The notes beneath the pieces are model-generated. The model was not told where the DNA came from, did not search any database, and was given only the letters and a program-made list of their open reading frames with translations. Below are positions 56,816-64,000 of a stretch of 64,000 nucleotides of DNA, one piece after another. The translations under genes and the position numbers were made by a program. The stretch comes from Acinetobacter sp. LoGeW2-3 (GTDB lineage: Bacteria > Pseudomonadota > Gammaproteobacteria > Pseudomonadales > Moraxellaceae): contig NZ_CP024011.1 of NCBI RefSeq assembly GCF_002688565.1, forward strand, positions 1,178,001 to 1,242,000, given 5' to 3'. The number at the start of each line of letters is the position of its first letter. The stretch's first letter is position 1.

Positions 56816-58327
56816 TTAGAAGAATCCAGCCAGTTTGGTTGAATAGCTGACCAGCAGGTTTTTGGTTTGTTGGTAATGATCCAGCATCATTTTATGGTTC
56901 TCACGGCCGATCCCGGATTTCTTATAACCGCCGAAGGCAGCATGAGCAGGGTACATGTGATAGCAATTCGTCCATACACGACCGGCTTGAATCGCACGAC
57001 CTGCACGATAAGAAGTATGTGCTGAACGCGACCAGACCCCAGCACCTAGGCCATAGATCGTGTCATTAGCAATTTTGATCGCATCGTCAAAGTCTTTAAA
57101 GGTGGTGACTGCCAGGACGGGTCCAAAGATCTCTTCCTGGAAGGTACGCATCTCATTCGAACCTTTAAAAATGGTCGGTTCAATATAGAAGCCTTGACCG
57201 ACTTCCTGACGTTCGCTACCACCGAGTAAGACTTCAGCACCTTCTTCACGACCGGTGGCGATACAACCGAGAATCTTATCCTGTTGTTCCTGTGAGGCCT
57301 GCGCACCGATCATAGTATCGGTATCCAGTGGGTGACCGGTCTTAATCCGTTTCACCCGTTCTACCGCACGTGCTAAAAATTCATCCGCAATACTTTCTTG
57401 CACCAGGGCACGGGAAGGGCAGGTACAAATTTCCCCTTGGTTGAGGGCAAACATGGCAAAGCCTTCAAGGGCTTTATCAAGGTAATCATCTTCTTTGTCC
57501 ATGATGTCTTCAAAGAACAGGTTAGGTGATTTACCGCCCAGCTCTAAAGTCACTGGAATAATATTTTCAGTGGCATATTGCATAATCATTTGCCCGACTG
57601 CGGTGGATCCGGTAAAGGCAATTTTCGAGATGCGTGGATTGGTGGCTAAGGGACGACCGACTTCCACACCATAACCATTCACGATATTGAGAACGCCCGG
57701 TGGCAAGATATCTTGAATCAGTTCTGCCAAGACTAAAATACTGACAGGGGTTTGTTCTGCGGGTTTAAGCACAATGCAATTGCCCGCCGCGAGTGCGGGT
57801 GCGATTTTCCATGCCGCCATGAGAATTGGGAAGTTCCAGGGAATGATCTGTCCAACGACACCGAGTGGCTCGTGGAAATGATAGGCAATGGTATCTTCAT
57901 CAATTTCAGAAATGCCGCCTTCTTGCGCACGGATACAGCCGGCAAAATAACGGAAATGGTCAATACACAGTGGAATATCCGCAGCCAGGGTTTCGCGGAT
58001 TGGCTTGCCGTTATCCCAGGTTTCTGCCACCGCCAATAGTTCCAGATTCTCCTCCAGACGATCAGCAATTTTGAGCAAAATATTAGAGCGTGTGGTCGGA
58101 GAAGATGAGTTCCATTGCTGTTTGGCGGCATGAGCGGCATCCAATGCCAGTTCGATATCTTCAACTGAGGAACGTGGAACTTTGGTAAAGGCCTTACCAT
58201 CTACCGGCGAGATATTGTCAAAGTATTCACCTTTGACCGGTGGCACCCATTTACCACCAATGAAATTTTCATATTGCTGTTTAAATTGAACTTTTGAACC
58301 GTCAGTATTTGGATCTGCATAACGCAT
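56816..58327 (-). CDS. NAD-dependent aldehyde dehydrogenase (AldB/ExaC-like)
   Basis: A 503-residue aldehyde dehydrogenase. It shows the coenzyme loop [12 protein letters not shown], the catalytic Glu in [10 protein letters not shown], the catalytic Cys in [15 protein letters not shown] and the conserved [13 protein letters not shown]. The C-terminal [23 protein letters not shown] and N-terminal [10 protein letters not shown] match the AldB/ExaC acetaldehyde/alcohol-derived aldehyde group. It likely oxidises acetaldehyde or related aldehydes. It is monocistronic by layout. The 370-bp upstream region may bind a regulator; none is encoded adjacent. Confidence 0.92.
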   Translation of the reverse strand: MRYADPNTDGSKVQFKQQYENFIGGKWVPPVKGEYFDNISPVDGKAFTKVPRSSVEDIELALDAAHAAKQQWNSSSPTTRSNILLKIADRLEENLELLAVAETWDNGKPIRETLAADIPLCIDHFRYFAGCIRAQEGGISEIDEDTIAYHFHEPLGVVGQIIPWNFPILMAAWKIAPALAAGNCIVLKPAEQTPVSILVLAELIQDILPPGVLNIVNGYGVEVGRPLATNPRISKIAFTGSTAVGQMIMQYATENIIPVTLELGGKSPNLFFEDIMDKEDDYLDKALEGFAMFALNQGEICTCPSRALVQESIADEFLARAVERVKRIKTGHPLDTDTMIGAQASQEQQDKILGCIATGREEGAEVLLGGSERQEVGQGFYIEPTIFKGSNEMRTFQEEIFGPVLAVTTFKDFDDAIKIANDTIYGLGAGVWSRSAHTSYRAGRAIQAGRVWTNCYHMYPAHAAFGGYKKSGIGRENHKMMLDHYQQTKNLLVSYSTKLAGFF

Positions 58328-58696
58328 AATTTTGTCCTTTCATTGACTATTATAGCTGTGAGAAAATAAAGGTAAGTGAAGAAGGCTCATCTTGAAATGA
58401 GTGGTTATAGCTAATATAAAGAGCAAATCTGACGGGATGTCGAGGGTTTACAAGCGTGCTACAAAAGGCAACAAAGTAGGTATAAGAGGATGATAAGATT
58501 ATTAATAATAATCAAAATATTAGGTTATAAATATAAAGTTTTAAAGTTATTAAAATATGACATTTCTCACATATGAGCCTGCTGGAAAATAACAATCAGC
58601 CCATCTTTAAGTAAAATTTCTTTGGTAAATTTTGAGGAAGACAATTTATTATTTTCCTTCCCTAAAACCTTTCAAATCATTATCGTTCCGGCTTTG
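58328..58696. other. Non-coding region between aldehyde dehydrogenase and hydrolase genes
   Basis: This 369-bp gap lies upstream of the aldehyde dehydrogenase (minus strand) and downstream of the alpha/beta hydrolase (minus strand). It should hold the aldehyde dehydrogenase promoter. No open frame, RNA gene or clear hairpin was recognised. Confidence 0.45.
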
Positions 58697-59665
58697 TTAA
58701 AATCCCTTGGTTTGTAACCACGCAAACAGCTGTTGATAGACCTGTTCTCGCACATTTTTTTCTGACAATACCAAATCATGTAGACCATTATGAATTTCAC
58801 ACAAGGTGACATCACCTGATATTTTTCGGGCATGCTGAATCATATCCTGTACTTTCAGAATCATATCACTGGTTTGCGCATGACGATTAAATTTTCGAGG
58901 ATAAGTTGTCTGATGAGAATGCATGATCAGAGTAGGAATGCTTAACTGAATCCCTTGATGCAGTTCTTTTTGGGCTTCATGAATGGCATGTACAAAGCTT
59001 AAGCGTACCATCGGGTAGCGGACTTTTTTCCATTCCAGGTTAAAGTTCCATTCTCCATGATGGCTGGCATGCAAACTCGGAACATACCATTTATTAAGAC
59101 GGCTCGGAAACAGCAAATTTGGAAAACGTTTGCCCATTGCAGCCATTCGGGGAATCGCAAATTTCTTTTCCAGACGGCTCATATTAAAGTCATAAAAGGG
59201 ACTGTTTGCCCAGAGTGCTTTAATCAGCGGATGATCCGGATGATGTGCGGCATATAAGGTTGTAGTTAAACCACCGGTTGAATGTCCGCAAAGCAGTACG
59301 GCTTCATGATCTTCCTGACCGATAATATCCAGTGCTTGGGTAATTTCCGCATCATATTCGGACAGGCTATGCACATTATAGTATTTCTGATGCGGCAAGT
59401 AGGAGCGGCCATACTTACGCAGGTCAAGTGCATAGAAATCAAAACCCTGCTCATTGAAGCGTTCTGCCATTTCGGTCTGGAAGAAATAGTCGATAAAGCC
59501 ATGAATATAGAGTACCGCTTTTTTAGTGGACTTAGCGGCTTTCTTGCGAACCAGTGTCGCCACCACCTGACCTTCATAATCATCCGGGAAATTTAAAGTA
59601 GCCTGTTCATATCCTGTGCCTAACACATCGGGCTGATATCGGGGAGTCTGGAGCGTTATTGTCAT
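58697..59665 (-). CDS. Alpha/beta hydrolase (serine aminopeptidase/lysophospholipase-like)
   Basis: A 322-residue soluble hydrolase. It has the nucleophile elbow LLCGHSTGGLTT (around residue 125), the oxyanion strand VLYIHGFIDYFFQ and a probable catalytic His near the C-terminus in CEIHNGLHDLVLS. The central ALDLRKYGRS pattern matches the S33-like lysophospholipase/monoacylglycerol lipase group. The substrate is unknown. It stands alone, transcribed away from the Kps-type export genes that begin 200 bases to the right. Confidence 0.87.
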   Translation of the reverse strand: MTITLQTPRYQPDVLGTGYEQATLNFPDDYEGQVVATLVRKKAAKSTKKAVLYIHGFIDYFFQTEMAERFNEQGFDFYALDLRKYGRSYLPHQKYYNVHSLSEYDAEITQALDIIGQEDHEAVLLCGHSTGGLTTTLYAAHHPDHPLIKALWANSPFYDFNMSRLEKKFAIPRMAAMGKRFPNLLFPSRLNKWYVPSLHASHHGEWNFNLEWKKVRYPMVRLSFVHAIHEAQKELHQGIQLSIPTLIMHSHQTTYPRKFNRHAQTSDMILKVQDMIQHARKISGDVTLCEIHNGLHDLVLSEKNVREQVYQQLFAWLQTKGF

Positions 59666-59864
59666 TGTTATACTCAGGGAATTTTTAAGCTTTATAGTTG
59701 ATCAAGTTCGAAGTCTTGTCAATTTTTGACATTGAAATTAAAAAGTTTGTCTCTATAGAAGCAGGTTAAGCATGAATTGAGTCTTTACACCTAATGCTTT
59801 TAAAATGCAATGCACCATTTAGGGGGCATAAATTTACTTTATAAAACGAGACGACGACGTTATC

Positions 59865-60728
59865 ATGTCATCGCCTATTTCTTACCTCATTGACTCAAAA
59901 GAGCATATGGAACCATCATCCCAGCTAAAAAAGCTACCTCGACTCAAAGCACGCGGCGGGTTGGCAGTGATGTATGCATCGATACGTGCTTTGATGTTAC
60001 GCGAATTACAGACGCGTTTTGGACAATACCGTTTAGGTTATCTGTGGGTGTTTTTAGAACCCTTACTAACTATTGGTTTAATGGTGCTTCTATTTGCTAC
60101 GATTCGTCATCGGGTTGCTCCAGGTATTCAATATGAAGTTTTTTTAATTAATGGCATTATTCCATTTTTTATGTTTCGTACTGGTGTTACCTTAGCTATG
60201 AGTGCAGCTGAGTCAAATCGTGGATTATTTAATTATCGCCCTGTAAAACCAATTGATGCTTTAATAGCACGTAATATTTTAGAATTTCTTTTAAAAATAA
60301 CATCTTATTTGTTCTTCTCAGCTGCATTACTTTGGTTTGGCTACACGATTAGTTTTTCATCAATACCTCAATTATTAGGATTATGGATAATTCTTTTTAT
60401 TTTGATGATGGGATGTAGTTTAATTTTATTAGTAGTAGGTGACTTTTCTAAAGAAGCCAATAAATTTATTTCGCCTTTATTTTTCATTTTCTACCTTCTA
60501 TCAGGTGTTCTTTATTCAATTCATATTATTCCAACTCAATATCAGAAATATCTTTTATATAATCCTCTCTTACATATTTTTGAGCACATGCGCCATGCAG
60601 TTGCTCCTACCTACCAATTAGTAGATGGTATTAGCCTATTCTATGTATTTAACTGGGTTGTGGGCACTTTACTATTAGGATTATTGCTTTATAAGCGTTT
60701 TGAGAGACGCATGGTGAAATCAAAATGA
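59865..60728 (+). CDS. kpsM: Capsule polysaccharide ABC transporter permease (KpsM-like)
   Basis: A 287-residue ABC-2 type permease with about six membrane helices. The conserved amphipathic N-terminus (VMYASIRALMLRELQTRFGQYRLGYLWVFLEPLL) and helix pattern match KpsM/CtrC/BexB. With KpsT it would move lipid-linked capsule polysaccharide across the inner membrane. It is 14-30 residues longer than typical KpsM at the N-terminus; a Met at 59907 would give 273 residues. Its stop overlaps the kpsT start by 4 bases. This system does not use Wzx or Wzy. Confidence 0.92.
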   Translation: MSSPISYLIDSKEHMEPSSQLKKLPRLKARGGLAVMYASIRALMLRELQTRFGQYRLGYLWVFLEPLLTIGLMVLLFATIRHRVAPGIQYEVFLINGIIPFFMFRTGVTLAMSAAESNRGLFNYRPVKPIDALIARNILEFLLKITSYLFFSAALLWFGYTISFSSIPQLLGLWIILFILMMGCSLILLVVGDFSKEANKFISPLFFIFYLLSGVLYSIHIIPTQYQKYLLYNPLLHIFEHMRHAVAPTYQLVDGISLFYVFNWVVGTLLLGLLLYKRFERRMVKSK

Positions 60729-61387
60729 TTGAACTAAAAAATTTAACTAAATCATATGCCACACCCACTGGTCGACATTATGTTTTTAAAAATCTTAATG
60801 CAATTTTACCAGAGAATAAAAGTGTGGCTCTATTAGGTAAAAATGGAGCGGGTAAAAGTACTTTACTCCGTGTAATTGGGGGGATTGATTACCCAGACAC
60901 AGGGCAAGTAATTACGAATAAGTCAATTTCATGGCCTGTAGCATTGTCTGGAGGTTTCCAAGGAAGTCTGACTGCACGCCAAAATGTTCGTTTTGTAGCT
61001 CGCCTCTATGTCAGTAACGAAGAAGAAGTAGACCATGTAGTAAGGTTTGTGGAGGAGTTTGCAGAAATTGGTAAATATTTTGATATGCCTATGAAAAGTT
61101 ACTCCAGTGGCATGCGTAGTCGAATCGGTTTTGGACTCAGTATGGCTTTTAATTTTGACTATTATTTATTAGATGAAGCAGGAGCAGTTGGTGATCGATC
61201 ATTTCGTAAGAAGAGTCAAGTTTTGCTCGATAATCTAAAACAAAATTCAAATATTATTATGGTTTCTCATAACGTCAAAGATTTAGTCCGTAATTGTGAT
61301 GTTGCTTTTTTAGTTAGAGATGGGCAAGCTGAATATTTTGATAATGTACAGGACGCGGTAGAGGTTTATAAGGCATATGCAAACTAA
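60725..61387 (+). CDS. kpsT: Capsule polysaccharide ABC transporter ATPase (KpsT-like)
   Basis: A 220-residue ABC ATPase of the KpsT/CtrD/BexA group. It has Walker A LLGKNGAGKST (around residue 40), the signature YSSGMRSRIGFGLSMAF, Walker B YYLLDEAGAVGD and the H-loop MVSHN. Length matches the family. It overlaps kpsM by 4 bases and kpsE by 11 bases, consistent with one tightly coupled export operon. It powers export by ATP hydrolysis on the cytoplasmic side. Confidence 0.95.
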   Translation: MIELKNLTKSYATPTGRHYVFKNLNAILPENKSVALLGKNGAGKSTLLRVIGGIDYPDTGQVITNKSISWPVALSGGFQGSLTARQNVRFVARLYVSNEEEVDHVVRFVEEFAEIGKYFDMPMKSYSSGMRSRIGFGLSMAFNFDYYLLDEAGAVGDRSFRKKSQVLLDNLKQNSNIIMVSHNVKDLVRNCDVAFLVRDGQAEYFDNVQDAVEVYKAYAN

Positions 61388-62474
61388 ATTAAAGACAAAA
61401 ATAGGAGTTGCATACGGATGTCTAGTCCTTATTCCTTTACTGTTAATCATTAGCTATTTATATATTTTTGCGAAAGATCGTTATAGCTCCTCTTCAACAT
61501 TGCTTGTAAAACAAGTGGAAAATTCACAAGTTGCAAGTGCTTCCGGTATCGGAGCATTACTAGGGATGCCAAATACAAGTCGAGAAGACTCTCAGATACT
61601 AAAGGAATTTATTACTTCTCGTGACTTGATAGAGCGTTTAGATAAAAGACTTAACTTGCGTCAAGAGTTTTCATCAGTGCATGATCCTGTTTTTGCTTTA
61701 TCTAAAGATGCTTCAGTTGAAGAGCTAGTAGAATATTTTAATAAGATGATTCAAGTTGAACTTGATGAGCAAACCATGATGTTACATGTTAATGCTCAAG
61801 GGTTTTCCCCCGAATTTTCTTTGAAACTTAATAATGAAATTTTAAAGCAAAGTGATAGCTTTATTAATGAGATTTCAAAGGCAATTGCTCAAGAGCAGCA
61901 AACCTTTGCAGAACAGCAGTATCAAAAAGCGACTAAACAACTTGATGATGCACGTCAAGCAGTATTAGCTTATCAAAATGAAAATGAAATTTTTGATCCT
62001 GAATTGCAAGCCCAAGCAGTAGCAACTTTGATTGCAGGCTTACAAAGCACTTTGGCACAATTAAAAACAGAAGAGCGTACCTTATTAAGTTATTTAACTC
62101 CTGAAGCACCCCAAGTTATTGCTTTGCGTAGTCAAATTGAATCAGTTCAAAAGCAAATTGATAGTGAAAGTGCTAAATTAACTTCACCAAATAATCCTAA
62201 ACTGAATAAAAACGTAGCTGATTTTGAAGCATTAAAAGCTCAGGTAGAGTTTGCTACAGATTTATATAAGATTTCTTTAGTATCGTTAGAAAAAGCACGC
62301 CTAGAAGCTTCCCGAAAACTTAAAAAACTGGTTGTGATTTCAGCGCCACGTCTGGCTGAAGACGCGCTTTATCCGCGTAAAGTGTATATCAGTATTACTT
62401 CGTTCATTTTGCTGAATATCATTTTTGGTATTGGCCTTCTCATTCACTCCATTATCCGTGAGCACAGAGAATAA
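61377..62474 (+). CDS. kpsE: Capsule export inner-membrane PCP protein (KpsE/CtrB-like)
   Basis: A 365-residue polysaccharide co-polymerase of the ABC-export (PCP-3) class. It has an N-terminal membrane helix (about 10-31), a long periplasmic region rich in predicted coiled coil (about 160-310) and a C-terminal membrane helix (about 338-357) with preceding APRLAEDALYPRK, a conserved motif in this family. It links KpsMT to the outer-membrane channel. It has no tyrosine-kinase domain, unlike Wzc. The start overlaps kpsT and the gene ends 3 bases before kpsD. Confidence 0.93.
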   Translation: MQTKLKTKIGVAYGCLVLIPLLLIISYLYIFAKDRYSSSSTLLVKQVENSQVASASGIGALLGMPNTSREDSQILKEFITSRDLIERLDKRLNLRQEFSSVHDPVFALSKDASVEELVEYFNKMIQVELDEQTMMLHVNAQGFSPEFSLKLNNEILKQSDSFINEISKAIAQEQQTFAEQQYQKATKQLDDARQAVLAYQNENEIFDPELQAQAVATLIAGLQSTLAQLKTEERTLLSYLTPEAPQVIALRSQIESVQKQIDSESAKLTSPNNPKLNKNVADFEALKAQVEFATDLYKISLVSLEKARLEASRKLKKLVVISAPRLAEDALYPRKVYISITSFILLNIIFGIGLLIHSIIREHRE

Positions 62475-62477
62475 ATT

Positions 62478-64000
62478 ATGAAAAAAATTGCCTTATTATC
62501 AGTTTTATCATTAGCCTGTGCGACAGGGAGCCAGGCAATGGACTCCAGTCTATTGCCTGCGGAAGTAGCCAGTGCATTTGGTGGCCAGCAGTCACCCATG
62601 AATACTGACAGTAACACGATTTTAAATAATCAGTCAGTTGTCGAACTGTCTCCAAGTTCATCCATGAAATATCAAACATCAAATAAAATGTTTGGTTCGC
62701 AGCTATTCAAAGGGGCTTTTGCATCAACCGCAGGTTCAACCTTTAACAGCAGTTATCAGATCAATCCAGGGGACCAGATCAACTTGCGTCTTTGGGGAGC
62801 TTATCAATTTATAGGAACCCAGACAGTTGATCCACAAGGGAATATTTTCATTCCCAATGTGGGGCCGGTCAAAGTTGCCGGTGTAACCAATGGCAACTTA
62901 CAGTCTGTGATTGAAGCGCATGTGCGTCGCATCTATGTGGCGAATGTAAGCGTATATGCTGCCTTGGAACAGGCCCAGCCAGTCAAGGTGCTTGTAACCG
63001 GTTTTGTGAATCAGCCCGGTAATTATGGCGGTGTGGCAAATGACAGTGTCATTGCTTATCTGGATAGAGCAGGTGGGGTTGATCCAGAACGCGGTAGTTA
63101 CATCGATATTAAGGTGATGCGTAATGGTCAGTTGATTCAGCATGTGGACCTGTATCAGTTTTTACTCAATGGACAGATTAAGCCTATTTCATTCCGTGAT
63201 GGGGATGTAATTGTGGTCGGGCAACGTACCCATACCTTTAATGTATCTGGTGAAGTTTATAATCAGAATGATTTTGAATTTAACTCGCCGAGTATTTCTT
63301 TAGCTCAGGCCTTATCCTTTGCCAAACTCAAACCTGGCGCGACCAATGTCAGTATTCAACGTCGCCAAGGCACAGAATACCGTAGTGAATATTATCCATT
63401 GAATCAGGCCAATAACGTCATGATCCAGGATGGGGATGTAGTGACTGTTACTGCGGATCGCTATGCAGGCACCATTCAGGTCAGAATCGATGGAGCACAC
63501 AATGGGGCACATGCCGTAGTCCTGTCTTATGGGGCTAAACTCAGTGACATACTGACGCAGCTGCAACCGAACGCTTTGGCAGAAATAGAATCTTTACAAC
63601 TCTTCCGTCCTTCTGTCGCCAAGCGCCAAAAAGAGATGTTAAATGTTGCTCTAGATAAGTTGGAAGAAACGACATTTAATGCTCGTTCAAGCACACAGGA
63701 AGAAGCAGCTTTACGTTTGCGTGATGCTGAACTGGTAAAACAATTCATTGCTAAAGCACGTCAAGTTGAACCTAAAGGACAGGTGGTGCTGAATCCAGAT
63801 ACTTTCCAAAATGTAATTTTGGAACAGGGAGATATTTTATATATTCCTGAAAAAACGTCTGTGGTCATGGTACATGGCGAAGTTGCTTTTCCAAATGGGG
63901 TTGAATATAAGAGTGGCTTAAGTGCCAATGATTATATTAAGCAGGTTGGAGGGTTTAGCCAAAAATCGAATAAGTCTAAAGTGATTATAATTCGACAAAA
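62478..64000 (+). CDS. kpsD: Outer-membrane capsule export protein (KpsD-like), 3' end beyond window
   Basis: The frame runs open from the ATG at 62478 to the right edge, 507 complete codons with no stop. It has a signal peptide (MKKIALLSVLSLACATGSQA), the polysaccharide-export domain (INPGDQINLRLWG near residue 100, DPQGNIFIPNVGPVKV) and several SLBB/ring repeats (VLVTGFVNQPGNYGG; FNVSGEVYNQNDFEF; VMVHGEVAFPNG near the end). KpsD forms or gates the outer-membrane exit for ABC-type capsules and is longer (about 550 residues) than Wza. It is not a typical lipobox protein. Downstream genes, possibly KpsC/S-type Kdo linkers, lie outside the window. Confidence 0.92.
   Translation, partial: MKKIALLSVLSLACATGSQAMDSSLLPAEVASAFGGQQSPMNTDSNTILNNQSVVELSPSSSMKYQTSNKMFGSQLFKGAFASTAGSTFNSSYQINPGDQINLRLWGAYQFIGTQTVDPQGNIFIPNVGPVKVAGVTNGNLQSVIEAHVRRIYVANVSVYAALEQAQPVKVLVTGFVNQPGNYGGVANDSVIAYLDRAGGVDPERGSYIDIKVMRNGQLIQHVDLYQFLLNGQIKPISFRDGDVIVVGQRTHTFNVSGEVYNQNDFEFNSPSISLAQALSFAKLKPGATNVSIQRRQGTEYRSEYYPLNQANNVMIQDGDVVTVTADRYAGTIQVRIDGAHNGAHAVVLSYGAKLSDILTQLQPNALAEIESLQLFRPSVAKRQKEMLNVALDKLEETTFNARSSTQEEAALRLRDAELVKQFIAKARQVEPKGQVVLNPDTFQNVILEQGDILYIPEKTSVVMVHGEVAFPNGVEYKSGLSANDYIKQVGGFSQKSNKSKVIIIRQ

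Noticed and set aside
1..64000. tRNA, rRNA, CRISPR arrays, prophage or complete insertion sequences
   Set aside because: None were recognised: no cloverleaf-like segments, no spaced direct repeats, no integrase or transposase frames.

Overview
The window is a chromosomal segment of an Acinetobacter-type gammaproteobacterium. The basis for this is gene content and gene style: dnaJ-dapB, an FKBP gene next to inward-facing wzc/wza, a galU-ugd-pgi-galE block convergent with pgm, a glmU-glmS pair, and itrB/qhbA/qhbB/gdr-type surface-glycan genes. The right flank (pgm followed by glmS, no lldP) differs from the usual A. baumannii K-locus boundary, so a non-baumannii species is likely. That species inference is mine; no sequence comparison was run.

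Layout. 1-14.2 kb is ordinary housekeeping sequence: the C-terminus of an RND efflux pump, a small membrane protein, dnaJ, a Dps-type ferritin, dapB, a START-domain protein, an aldo-keto reductase/MFS pair with a divergent LysR regulator, a minus-strand run (mutY, M23 lipoprotein, small protein, tag, alcohol dehydrogenase), a HIT protein, dienelactone hydrolase and two tandem FKBP isomerases. 14.3-49.7 kb is a large surface-polysaccharide (K) locus. It begins with minus-strand wzc and wza; wzb is missing. Then comes a very AT-rich plus-strand module A (rmlB, rmlA, fdtA, fdtB, wzx, GT, wzy, GT, GT, initiating transferase; 18.7-29.8 kb). A decayed wzc fragment follows at 30.2-30.5 kb, then a less AT-rich module B (tviB, tviC, second wzx, two acetyltransferases, three GTs, itrB, qhbA, qhbB, gdr; 30.7-43.1 kb). 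Last are the precursor genes galU, ugd, pgi, galE and convergent pgm.

49.7-56.5 kb looks like one long minus-strand operon: ribB-like, ribH, nusB, thiL, pgpA, glmU, glmS. GlmS and GlmU make the UDP-GlcNAc used by the adjacent glycan genes. An aldehyde dehydrogenase and an alpha/beta hydrolase follow. From 59.9 kb to the right edge there is a second, mechanistically different polysaccharide exporter: an ABC permease, ATPase, inner-membrane PCP protein and outer-membrane export protein (KpsM/T/E/D-type). The last gene is cut by the window end.

How it fits together. Module A should supply dTDP-3-amino-3,6-dideoxyhexose, and module B UDP-GalNAcA and a UDP-2,4-diamino-2,4,6-trideoxyhexose; the galU block supplies UDP-Glc and UDP-Gal/GalNAc. 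The locus has two flippases and two initiating transferases but only one recognisable polymerase, one wza and one intact wzc. With the wzc relic sitting exactly at the A/B junction, this reads as a K locus whose front was replaced or extended by a second K locus. The second noteworthy point is the co-residence of a Wzx/Wzy-type locus and a KpsMTED-type exporter within about 10 kb.
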